A program made the translations under genes and the position numbers. A DNA stretch of 11,991 bases, taken from the NCBI GenBank assembly GCA_019237175.1, contig JAFAHP010000170.1, positions 1 through 11,991 on the forward strand. The letters are read 5' to 3'. Origin of the DNA: Alphaproteobacteria bacterium (GTDB lineage Bacteria; Pseudomonadota; Alphaproteobacteria; ATCC43930; CGMCC-115725). Below are positions 1-6,257 of this stretch, one piece after another. The notes under the pieces were generated by a model. The model searched no databases. It saw nothing but the letters and a program-made list of their open reading frames with translations, and had not been told where the DNA came from. The first letter of the stretch is position 1. Every line of letters starts with the position of its first letter.

Positions 1-195
1 TAGCCGAAAAACAACGAAAATCGCGCTTTCACTGCGGAATCACTCCGATCTCCTGGTAAAACACAACGTTATTTCAAATGGTTATAACCCAAGTTCAATA
101 GGTTGAATATCAACGAAATCTTCCATGGCGATCAACGAATCGGAGCGGTCGTATCAACGTAAACTGCACGGCAAAAACAACACCTGTCGGCGGCA
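1..195. other. AT-rich intergenic region with nested small palindromes
   Basis: I see no gene in this stretch. It is visibly richer in A and T than the rest of the window and lies just past the stop codon of the minus-strand molybdenum hydroxylase gene. Several small palindromes sit within 35 bases: GGTTATAACC at 80-89 (perfect), TTCAA-TAGG-TTGAA at 94-107, and GTTGA-ATA-TCAAC at 102-114, the last two overlapping. Together with the low GC this looks like a control region, perhaps for a gene beyond the left edge. No GC-rich stem followed by a T run, as expected of an intrinsic terminator for the upstream gene, is evident. Confidence 0.5.
80..114. promoter_or_regulatory. Cluster of overlapping inverted repeats, possible operator
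   Basis: GGTTATAACC at 80-89 is a perfect 10-base palindrome. It is followed by TTCAA-N4-TTGAA (94-107) and GTTGA-N3-TCAAC (102-114), which share the bases TTGA. Alternating arms of this kind could bind a dimeric regulator or form mutually exclusive hairpins. The regulator and the controlled gene are unknown. Short palindromes occur by chance more easily in AT-rich DNA, so this is only a candidate. Confidence 0.3.
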
Positions 196-2523
196 CTAAC
201 GCGATCCACCTTGCGCCGCCAAGACCTCCCTTAGCCGCTGTGGAGTGACCGGGAGCCGGGTTATCGCGCCGGGGATGCCGACGGCGTCGTCGATAGCGGC
301 AGCGATGGCCGCGCCGACGCCGTTGACCCCCGCTTCCCCAGCGCCCTTTAAACCGAGCGGGTTGAGCGGGCTCGGTGCGTCCTCGGTGATCAGGACCTCG
401 AGAGGCGGGACCTCGCGAGCGGTCGGCATCAGGTAGTCGGCAAAGGTGACCGACAGCGGCTCGCCCCTGGCATCGTAGCGGAATTCCTCGGACAGTGCGC
501 CGCCGACACCTTGCGCGAACCCGCCGGCGATCTGGCCTTCGATGAGCATCGGGTTGACCGCCCGCCCGATGTCGTAGGCGGTCAAATAACGCTCGATCTC
601 GACCCCTCCCGTCGCGCGGTCGACGCGGACGACGGCGACATGAACCCCATAGGGGTAGTTCATGTGCTCGGTGTTGTGCCGGCCCTCGGCGAAGAGCCCG
701 CCCGGAGTATTTCGGGCGATCTCGCCGAGGTCCATCGAGGGTCCGTCCGGCAGATCCCGGCGGATCACCCGGCCATCGACCAAGTCGAGTGCGGTGAGCG
801 GCGATTGCATCAACCCGGCCGCGGCCTCGAGCGCCTTTCCCTTGAGCGCGCTCGCCGCAATGTGGGTCGCCGAGCCGGTCATCACCGTCGCGCGCGATGC
901 ATGCGCCCCGACCCCGCGCTCGATCCGGTTGGTATGCCCGTGCACGACCCGCACCCGGCGGTAGTCGACCCCAAGTGCGTCTGAGGTGATCTGCCCCATC
1001 ACCGTCTCGAAGCCCTGTCCGACCGAAGCCCCACCCGTGACGACTTCAACGATGCCCTGATCATCGACCGAGATCGTGACCCGATCCGTCGGACCGAGAC
1101 CGCTTTTCTCGACAAAGATCGCGAGGCCGGCGCCGACCGCTTCGCCGGCCGCGCGGCGCTGCCGCAGCCCCGCTTGCAGCCCATCCCACCCGACAGCGGC
1201 AAGAGCCTTGGTCAGCAGCCCGGCATAGTCGCCCGAATCGTAGACGATCTCGTCGCCGATCGCGTCGAGCGGGCGTTGATAGGGCATCTCGGCGCTGGCG
1301 ATCAGGTTGCGGCGGCGCACCTCCGCCGGGCCGATCCCGAGCTTCGCGGCGATTGCATCCACCAGCCGCTCGCGTACAAAGGTGCCCTCGTAGCGGCCCG
1401 GCGCGCGATAGGTCGCCGCCGGGGTCTTGTTGGTCAGCCGGACATGCCCGGTGACGCGGTAGGCCGGGACGCGGTAGGGCCCGGGCAGCATGCCCGCGGT
1501 CAAATCCGCCACCCGCGTCCCATGGGTGCGCAAATAGGCGCCCTGGTCATGGAAGAATTCGTCGTCGATCCCCAGGATATGGCCTTCGCGATCCACGGCC
1601 GCGCGGATATGGTGGCGCTGCTCGCGTGAGTGATTTGCCGCCATCAGATGCTCGCGCCGGTCTTCGATCCATTTGACCGGGCGGCCCAGTCGCGATGCGG
1701 CGAGGCAGACCAGCACATCTTCCGGATAAAGCTCGCCGCGGATGCCGAAGCCGCCGCCGACATGCCCTTCGTGGAGATGCACCGAGGTAGGGCTGCGCCC
1801 GAGGGTGCGGGCGAGCAGGTCGCGGGTGACGTGCGGTATCTTGGCGGCGCCGTACATCTCGACCACATCGCGCGCCGGATCGTGGCTGGCGAGCGCCCCG
1901 CGGGTCTCCAGCGGGGAGCCGGAGTGGCGTCCGACCGTGAGGTCGAGCTCGATGACCGTGTGCGCGGCGGCAAAGGCGCGTTCGAGGTCGCCATAGCCCT
2001 TGCAGATGATGTCGGCTTCGGTGCCGCGGCCGGGCGCGAGCTCACCCGGAGGGTCGTCGGCGGCCAGCAAAACGGGCAATTCCTCGACCGCGACTGTGAC
2101 GAGGTCGGCCGCGTCCTCGGCAAGATACGAATCCTCGGCGAAGACGGCCGCGACCGGTTCGCCGACATAACGTACGCGCTCTCGCGCCAGCACCGGTTGC
2201 AGATAGGGCATCAGTCGGGTGACGTCGGCTTGCGATGTACCGATGCCCTCGCGCAAGCCGATCGATGGCAGATCGGAAATGTCGTGCGAAGTCCATACGG
2301 CAACGACACCACGTGTCGCCAGCGCCGCGGCGCGATCGATCGCGACGATCTTGCCATGCGCATAGGCCGAGCGCACGACCCGCATGTGCAGCTGGTACGG
2401 AAATGAAAGATCAGCGGCGAAACGCCCCTTGCCGCTCAAGAGCGGCGGATCTTCGAGGCGCAATACCGACCGGCCGACGACCCTCGCCTCAGCCGGTGCT
2501 GTTGGATACGCGCTTGCTGCCAT
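196..2523 (-). CDS. Molybdopterin-binding subunit, xanthine dehydrogenase/aldehyde oxidase family
   Basis: This 775-residue protein is the large, molybdenum-cofactor subunit of a molybdenum hydroxylase, which inserts oxygen from water into an aldehyde, purine, N-heterocycle or similar substrate. Residues ~17-155 form the a/b hammerhead domain (GRSVLRLEDPPLLSGKGRF, then RVRYVGEPVAAV). Cofactor-contacting motifs follow: GGGFGIRG (256-263), TYRAPGRYEG (371-380), GGASVGQGFE (497-506), YDIGRAVNPMLIEGQ (650-664) and LKGAGEAG (725-732), where Glu730 matches the catalytic base. The AYRCSFR signature of form I CO dehydrogenase is absent, so it should not be called coxL. Length is normal for a separate large subunit. 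The ATG at 2523 has a GGAG six bases upstream (plus-strand CTCC at 2530-2533). Partner FeS and FAD subunits are not in the window; they could lie beyond the left edge. The substrate cannot be read from sequence. Confidence 0.93.
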   Translation of the reverse strand: MAASAYPTAPAEARVVGRSVLRLEDPPLLSGKGRFAADLSFPYQLHMRVVRSAYAHGKIVAIDRAAALATRGVVAVWTSHDISDLPSIGLREGIGTSQADVTRLMPYLQPVLARERVRYVGEPVAAVFAEDSYLAEDAADLVTVAVEELPVLLAADDPPGELAPGRGTEADIICKGYGDLERAFAAAHTVIELDLTVGRHSGSPLETRGALASHDPARDVVEMYGAAKIPHVTRDLLARTLGRSPTSVHLHEGHVGGGFGIRGELYPEDVLVCLAASRLGRPVKWIEDRREHLMAANHSREQRHHIRAAVDREGHILGIDDEFFHDQGAYLRTHGTRVADLTAGMLPGPYRVPAYRVTGHVRLTNKTPAATYRAPGRYEGTFVRERLVDAIAAKLGIGPAEVRRRNLIASAEMPYQRPLDAIGDEIVYDSGDYAGLLTKALAAVGWDGLQAGLRQRRAAGEAVGAGLAIFVEKSGLGPTDRVTISVDDQGIVEVVTGGASVGQGFETVMGQITSDALGVDYRRVRVVHGHTNRIERGVGAHASRATVMTGSATHIAASALKGKALEAAAGLMQSPLTALDLVDGRVIRRDLPDGPSMDLGEIARNTPGGLFAEGRHNTEHMNYPYGVHVAVVRVDRATGGVEIERYLTAYDIGRAVNPMLIEGQIAGGFAQGVGGALSEEFRYDARGEPLSVTFADYLMPTAREVPPLEVLITEDAPSPLNPLGLKGAGEAGVNGVGAAIAAAIDDAVGIPGAITRLPVTPQRLREVLAAQGGSR

Positions 2524-2564
2524 GTCATGCTCCGCCCACCCGACCCCGAAGCCAGGAGCCGACG

Positions 2565-3274
2565 ATGATCGACCTATACGCCATGGGAAGCCCGAACGTC
2601 GTCAAGATCTACATCGCCCGCGAGGAGATGGGGCTGCCCTATACCGTGCACCCTATCGACGTCTTTGGCGAAGAACAGTTCAAGCCAGAGTTTCTGAAGC
2701 TCAACCTGAACGCCAAGGTGCCGGTCATCACCGACCATGACGGGCCGGACGGCAAGCCCTACACGCTCTTCGAATCGGGGGCGATCCTGCTCTACCTGGC
2801 GGAAAAGACCGGACAGTTTCTGCCCAAGGACGCGATCGCACGGTTCGATGCGATCCAGCGGATGATGGTGCAGATGACCCTGGTCGGTCCGATGTTCGGA
2901 CAGTACGTGCATTTCATGCGGTTTGCGCCCAAGGGCAACGACTACGCGCTCGACCGTTACCGCACGCAAGTGCGCCGGGTGCTTGCCACCCTCGAAGAGC
3001 GGCTCGGCGTCGTGCCGTTTCTCGGCGGTCAGAGCTATTCGATCGCCAACATCGCGACCTTCCCGTGGCGCGCGGAGTCGGCACCTTTCTCGGCAAGCCC
3101 ACCGAAGCCGACTACCCCAAGCTGATGGCGTGGGTCACGACGATCAACAGCCGGCCGGCGGTGTCCCGCGCATTGGCGGCGGTCGACGACGCGCGAGCGA
3201 AGACGACGGCGTTCGACAAGGCCGGCGAGGCGGCCAAAGACGGCCTCTTCGGCCGCGGCCGCTATGCGGCTTAG
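2565..3274 (+). pseudogene. Nu-class (YfcG-like) glutathione S-transferase, frameshifted
   Basis: The product resembles the YfcG/YghU (nu-class, Ure2p-like) glutathione transferases, cytosolic enzymes with glutathione-dependent disulfide reductase activity. The thioredoxin-like N domain carries SPNVVKI near residue 9; YfcG has TPN there, with Thr and Asn contacting glutathione. FESGAILLYLAEKTG is the glutathione-binding Glu-Ser stretch. GPMFGQYVHF and YSIANIATFPW lie in the helical C domain. After ATFPW (3060-3068) the reading frame is wrong; the correct C-terminus (RGVGTFLGK...GRYAA, stop 3272-3274) continues in the next frame. Adding one G at 3066-3070 restores ATFPWARGVGTF and a normal 236-residue protein. 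As written, translation would end near 3125 with about 20 wrong residues. ATG 2565 has AGGAG at 2554-2558. It is divergent from the molybdenum hydroxylase gene with 41 bases between the start codons. It may be a true pseudogene or a sequencing error in a G run. Confidence 0.85.
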
Positions 3275-3477
3275 GGAAGGGCGCCCTCCCGGACCTACCG
3301 GCGCGGCGGCTTGTAAAACCCGCAAGGGTGCCCATCTCAAGCGTTGTCGGCTTCTTCATGGTTCGGCCTGCCTTCCCGAGCGCGAGCGAGCGCCGGACCG
3401 CGATCCGTTCGATGTGGCTGTGTGACGGCACTGTTCGCTCGTGAGCGGTGGCGCAATTCGGTTTGGGAAGGACGAAA

Positions 3478-3684
3478 ATGGCGATCGGGACCGTGAAGTG
3501 GTTCAATGCCCAGAAAGGCTACGGCTTCATTCAGCCGGAGGACGGGTCGAGAGATGTGTTCGTGCACATCACGGCTGTCGAGCGCTCTGGCATGGGTAAC
3601 CTGCACGAAGGCCAGCGGGTGAGCTTCGAGCTCGAACGCGGGAACCAGGGCAAGACCTCGGCGGTCAATCTGCGGCAAGCCTAA
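3478..3684 (+). CDS. cspA: CspA-family cold-shock protein
   Basis: This 68-residue single cold-shock domain protein is a five-stranded OB-fold RNA/ssDNA chaperone that melts RNA secondary structure in the cytoplasm. RNP1 is KGYGFI (13-18) and RNP2 is VFVHI (27-31), both complete, with the aromatic surface Trp8, Phe9, Tyr15, Phe17, Phe28 and His30. The ATG at 3478 is preceded by AAGGA at 3468-3472, five bases away. The ~200-base gap before it (3275-3477) probably holds the promoter and an untranslated leader. That leader contains a small CGCT-cgtg-AGCG hairpin at about 3436-3447. The gene is followed at 3700-3724 by a terminator-like stem and then rpsU, a pairing common in alphaproteobacteria. 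Which paralogue it is cannot be told, so the symbol names the family. Confidence 0.96.
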   Translation: MAIGTVKWFNAQKGYGFIQPEDGSRDVFVHITAVERSGMGNLHEGQRVSFELERGNQGKTSAVNLRQA

Positions 3685-3699
3685 TCTAGCCCACGTGCG

Positions 3700-3726
3700 G
3701 GAGCCCGCTCCGCCGGCTCCTCTTTT
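3700..3726 (+). terminator. Terminator-like stem-loop between the cold-shock gene and rpsU
   Basis: GGAGCC (3700-3705) can pair with GGCTCC (3715-3720) around a nine-base loop, and the stem is followed directly by TCTTTTCC. A six-pair, all but one G-C stem plus a short T-rich tail fits a weak intrinsic terminator or attenuator for the cold-shock transcript. The tail is interrupted by C, so partial read-through into rpsU is plausible. Strength was not computed. Confidence 0.5.
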
Positions 3727-3775
3727 CCTGCGGGCGTGAGGGCGGAATACAAGCCTTTGGAGAGGCATCCCGGTC

Positions 3776-3979
3776 ATGCAGGTCTTCGTGCGCGATAACG
3801 ACATCAATGCGGCCCTGCAGGTGCTCAAGAAAAAGATGCAGCGCGAGGGCACCTTCCGGGACATGAAACGGTGCAGGGCCTACGAAAAACCATCGGAACG
3901 CCGCGTTCGCGAGAAGGCCGAAGCGATCAGGCGCCACCGCAAGATGCTCGGCAAGCGGCTTGAGCGGGAAGGCTATTGA
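3776..3979 (+). CDS. rpsU: 30S ribosomal protein S21
   Basis: This is the 67-residue, strongly basic small-subunit protein S21, which sits near the anti-Shine-Dalgarno end of 16S rRNA and assists initiation. Recognisable family features are the N-terminal MQVFVRDNDINAALQVLKKK, then REGTFRDMKR and the Arg/Lys-rich helical tail (KPSERRVREKAEAIRRHRK). The ATG at 3776 has GGAGAGG at 3759-3765, about ten bases upstream; the GGAG lies in the loop of a tiny GCCT/AGGC stem (3753-3766). The length is typical of alphaproteobacterial S21. The next small gene starts inside the stop codon (TGATG), so the two are probably cotranscribed. Confidence 0.97.
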   Translation: MQVFVRDNDINAALQVLKKKMQREGTFRDMKRCRAYEKPSERRVREKAEAIRRHRKMLGKRLEREGY

Positions 3980-4185
3980 TGGTCCCGGCGCCTACTGAGA
4001 TGGATTATCTGTCAACCAGACCACCGCTTCCAGCCGAATATTACCGTCGCAACGCGGCTCGCGTCCGACAATTGGCCAGCGAAGCGACGACAGCCGGGGT
4101 CAAGGAGCGTTTGCGGGACGTCGCGCTGCAATACGAGCGGTTGGCCGAACGCGCGGATCACGGTACGCCGCTGGCCAACCCCTGA
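3979..4185 (+). CDS. Small hypothetical protein, helical, translationally coupled to rpsU
   Basis: This 68-residue protein has no function I can name. The ATG at 3979 shares its A with the rpsU stop codon (TGATG). It has GGGAAGG at 3966-3972, six bases upstream, so I prefer it to the TTG one codon earlier. After a proline-rich start (STRPPLPAEYY) comes one amphipathic stretch rich in Arg, Glu and Ala (YYRRNAARVRQLASEATT...KERLRDVALQYERLAERA), predicted to be helical. Short proteins of the type 'YYRRxAxxxRxLAxEATTxxVKxRLxDVAxQYERLAE' are widespread in alphaproteobacteria and uncharacterised. There is no signal peptide or membrane segment. Confidence 0.8.
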   Translation: MVPAPTEMDYLSTRPPLPAEYYRRNAARVRQLASEATTAGVKERLRDVALQYERLAERADHGTPLANP

Positions 4186-4252
4186 CGACTGCCCCGCCGC
4201 CGTCCGCGAGCATCGGGGCCCCGGTCATGTACGGCGCGTAGGAGAGAGAAGT

Positions 4253-4450
4253 ATGTCAGCACAACACAAGTTTGCGGTTGGACAGACCGTTCGATTTTCA
4301 CCCGATCTGGGCCAAGGCACCCCTGGCTCCGGAAGCTTCAAGATAGTTCGCTTGCTGCCCGAATCGGCCAGTGTTCTCCAATACCGGGTAAAGAGCCAGT
4401 TGGACGGCCATGAACGCGTTGTCCGCGAAGACCAGCTCGCGCGATCATGA
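4253..4450 (+). CDS. Small hypothetical protein (SH3-like beta type)
   Basis: This 65-residue protein starts at ATG 4253, with GGAG at 4241-4244 in a long purine tract (GGAGAGAGAAG). The sequence KFAVGQTVRFSPD...GSFKIVRLLPESASVLQYRVKSQLDGHERVVREDQL alternates short beta-like segments. It reads like a small SH3-like barrel: the pattern 'VGQxVxF...YxIVRxLP...YRVKxxxDGHERVVxExQL' recurs in small uncharacterised alphaproteobacterial proteins. It is soluble, with no Cys, no signal peptide and no membrane segment. It lies 67 bases after the preceding small gene and 13 bases before the zinc-ribbon gene, on the same strand, so it probably belongs to the same transcript. The function is unknown. Confidence 0.8.
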   Translation: MSAQHKFAVGQTVRFSPDLGQGTPGSGSFKIVRLLPESASVLQYRVKSQLDGHERVVREDQLARS

Positions 4451-4463
4451 AGGAGCGAGCTCG

Positions 4464-4697
4464 ATGCCGAGCATTTTGCTGAAGGTCAGGCGTCCGCCAT
4501 CGAGCGCTGCTGATCACCGCCCGCCCGAGCTTGTCAAACCGGTGTTCCGGGGTAGCGGCGACACCGATTACCAATGTGGTAACTGCGGTTCGGTCATCGC
4601 TGCGAGCATGGGGCCGACCCAGCGCGTCATTGTCGACGCGGTTACTTGCTCCGCCTGCGGAGCAGAAAACGAGTTTCCGGCTTCCTTGCGCCCATGA
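4464..4697 (+). CDS. Small zinc-ribbon protein
   Basis: This 77-residue protein carries a four-cysteine zinc-ribbon pattern: YQCGNCG, then about 20 residues, then VTCSACGAENEF (two CxxC knuckles). The ~38 residues before the ribbon are rich in Pro and Arg (MPSILLKVRRPPSS...) and probably unstructured. ATG 4464 is supported by a good AAGGAG at 4450-4455, eight bases upstream. A longer reading from 4410 overlaps the preceding gene and has no such site, so I reject it. Such ribbons bind nucleic acid or protein; no enzyme motif is present and the function is unknown. Its place in a run with S21 and a cold-shock protein makes an RNA- or ribosome-related role a reasonable guess only. Confidence 0.8.
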   Translation: MPSILLKVRRPPSSAADHRPPELVKPVFRGSGDTDYQCGNCGSVIAASMGPTQRVIVDAVTCSACGAENEFPASLRP

Positions 4698-4748
4698 GCC
4701 TGAGGCAGGGTCTTTGGGCAGCCAGATTCATGATCGAGCCGCATTGGT

Positions 4749-4973
4749 ATGCCAAAGACGCACCCCCACGCCGAGGCGACCTATCGCGTGATCGCGTTTG
4801 ACGACGGTGCATTCGGCGTCGAGGTCAGCATCCCGGACAGTCATCCGACCAGGGTCAGCATGTTCAAAACCAAAACAGACGCCGAGGCGTGGATCACCGA
4901 GCACCGGCGCCGGGTGCAGTCCCAAACAGAATCGGGCCGTGGGTTTCGCAGGTCGAGTGGCCCTGGTTGGTAA
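4749..4973 (+). CDS. Small hypothetical protein
   Basis: This 74-residue protein is unrecognised by function. The core ATYRVIAFDDGAFGVEVSIPDSHPTRVSMFKTKTDAEAWITEHRRRV suggests three or four beta strands followed by a helix. The motif 'FxTxxDAEAWIxEHRRRV' resembles small uncharacterised alphaproteobacterial proteins that carry a similar 'YRVxxxDDGxFGVEVxIPD' front half. The start at ATG 4749 has only a weak upstream GAGC, so the start is less certain than in its neighbours. The C-terminus (QTESGRGFRRSSGPGW) is basic and glycine-rich and looks disordered. It is the last of the run of small same-strand genes. Confidence 0.7.
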   Translation: MPKTHPHAEATYRVIAFDDGAFGVEVSIPDSHPTRVSMFKTKTDAEAWITEHRRRVQSQTESGRGFRRSSGPGW

Positions 4974-5355
4974 CGTCCGCACCCGGTTTCAGATGGATAT
5001 GGCGGAACTCTCGGTCGTGTATTCTTGCTCTACGGTTCTCAGTCTTCAGTATCGACCAATGCGAGGACCCGTCCGCCGAGGCTTCCGCGGCCCGCCGCCG
5101 CCTCTGAAAACCTGATCTGTCGGAGGCCCAGGCACTGATCCGCGCGACCGAAGACCATCTCGGCATCGACAGCGCCCCGCCTTTTCAGCCCTGCCGGCGA
5201 TTTCATGCACGTTCCTTTGCCAGCCACCTTCAAGGACCATGGCGCCGGGTTGGGCGCGGCGGTGCGGCCGGGGCGAAGACGGATCGCGCGTCCGGAGTCG
5301 TGATCCCTCGGGCGATTTGGTCGCCTTGCACGAGCGTCCCGCGACATAGCAGCAG
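4974..5355. other. Gene-free stretch, possibly holding a small gene remnant
   Basis: No intact gene is convincing in these 382 bases. On the plus strand, three short pieces in different frames join into protein-like sequence: SAARRRL (ending at the stop at 5105-5107), ENLI (5107-5118) and SEAQALIRATEDHLGIDSA (from about 5120). This could be a decayed small helical protein, or coincidence. On the minus strand the open frames are Arg- and Gly-rich in a way typical of antisense reading of GC-rich DNA. I see no tRNA, repeat array or clear terminator. The acyltransferase remnant begins its stop codon at 5356. Confidence 0.4.
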
Positions 5356-6213
5356 CTAGTCCGGCCAGCGTTGGTGCAGCCAGAGCCATTGCTCCGGGCG
5401 GTCACGGATCCACGCCTTCAGGATCTCATTGACTCGGGCCATCAGCGTCGCGGCGTCGGTATGAGGCTCGCCTCTGCGCGGCAGGAGCAGCGGCGGGAAG
5501 ACCATGACACGGAAGGGTGCGCCATCGAGTCGCTCAACCGGGGGCGGCAGCACGTCGCAGTCGAAGCGGAGCGCCAGAACAGCAAGGGCAGGCGCGGTCA
5601 TCGCCGGGCGGCCAAAGAACGGCACCGGGATGCCGTCATTCATCTTCTGGTCCGCGAGCAAGCCCAGATGCGTGCCGCCGTGCAGCGCCGCGATCGCGCG
5701 ACGCGCGGCTATTGCGCCTTTCGGAATGAATTCACCGCGATCACCGCAAAACCGCGCGATCATGCGGTTCATCAGCGGATTGTTGAGAGCGCGGTAGATC
5801 TGGGCGACCGAGATTCCGTGCGGGGCCCCGGCAAGCATGCCGATCTCCCAATTAGCGATATGGCCGGAGAAAAACGATCATCCGCCGCCCGGCTGCGACT
5901 GCCCGATCAACATGCTCGAAGCCATGCGTCTCGACGCGCCGGCACGGTTCGAAGACGCACATTTTCCGTAGGTGCGGGTATTCGGCCGCGACGCGGCCGA
6001 GATTGCTCCACATGCGGCCGATGAGGTTTGCGATCTCGGTCTCGAAGCTCGGGAAAGGCGCGGCTGATGTTGCGCCGAGCATGTCTGGAAACGCCGAGAA
6101 AGGGGCCAATGCGGCGCGCCAGCGCACCGCCCACCGGCGGCCTGTCCACCGACCGGATCATCGATCGCGGGGGCACGGCTGGCACGAGGCTGCGGCGGCT
6201 TGCCCGCGGCCAT
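5356..6213 (-). pseudogene. LpxL/HtrB-type lipid A (lysophospholipid) acyltransferase, multiply disrupted
   Basis: Pieces in three frames join into an acyltransferase of the bacterial lipid A (Lip_A_acyltrans) family, inner-membrane enzymes that add a secondary acyl chain to lipid A. In order: GGALARRIGPFLGVSRHARRNISRAFPEL, then ETEIANLIGRMWSNLGRVAAEYPHL...HVDRAVAAGRRMIVF, then FSGHIANWE with the catalytic HX4E (His codon 5860-5862, Glu codon 5845-5847), NNPLMNRMIARF, LLADQKMNDGIPVPFFG and PEQWLWLHQRWPD at the stop. Breaks lie at about 6044 (one extra or two missing bases) and in the A5 run at 5870-5874 (one base too many). The N-terminal piece from ATG 6213 (MAAGKPPQPRASRAP) changes frame near 6150 and lacks the usual hydrophobic anchor of about 20-25 residues. 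Three lesions argue for a real pseudogene. The family is clear; the substrate is not. Confidence 0.85.
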
Positions 6214-6235
6214 CGTCAAATCTGTTACATTAATC

Positions 6236-6252
6236 GCTCCACTGAGTGGAGC
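6236..6252. promoter_or_regulatory. 17-base near-perfect palindrome over the lodA translation start region
   Basis: GCTCCACTGAGTGGAGC has two perfect eight-base arms around a single central base. It lies between the divergent starts of the acyltransferase remnant (6213) and the quinoprotein oxidase gene (6258). Its right arm contains the GGAG that is the best ribosome-binding site for ATG 6258. It could be an operator for a dimeric repressor. As an mRNA hairpin its one-base centre would need to open to at least three bases, leaving seven pairs that would hide the ribosome-binding site. Just upstream is an AT-rich pocket (TACATT at 6226-6231), a possible weak -10 element. Confidence 0.45.
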
Positions 6253-6257
6253 AGGCC

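Noticed and set aside
1630..2406. Plus-strand open frame of 258 codons inside the molybdenum hydroxylase gene
   Set aside because: It is the antisense shadow of a well-supported gene and lacks recognisable domains.
196..2523. Naming the molybdenum enzyme coxL (CO dehydrogenase)
   Set aside because: The AYRCSFR active-site signature is absent; TYRAPGRYEG is present instead, so only the broader family is supported.
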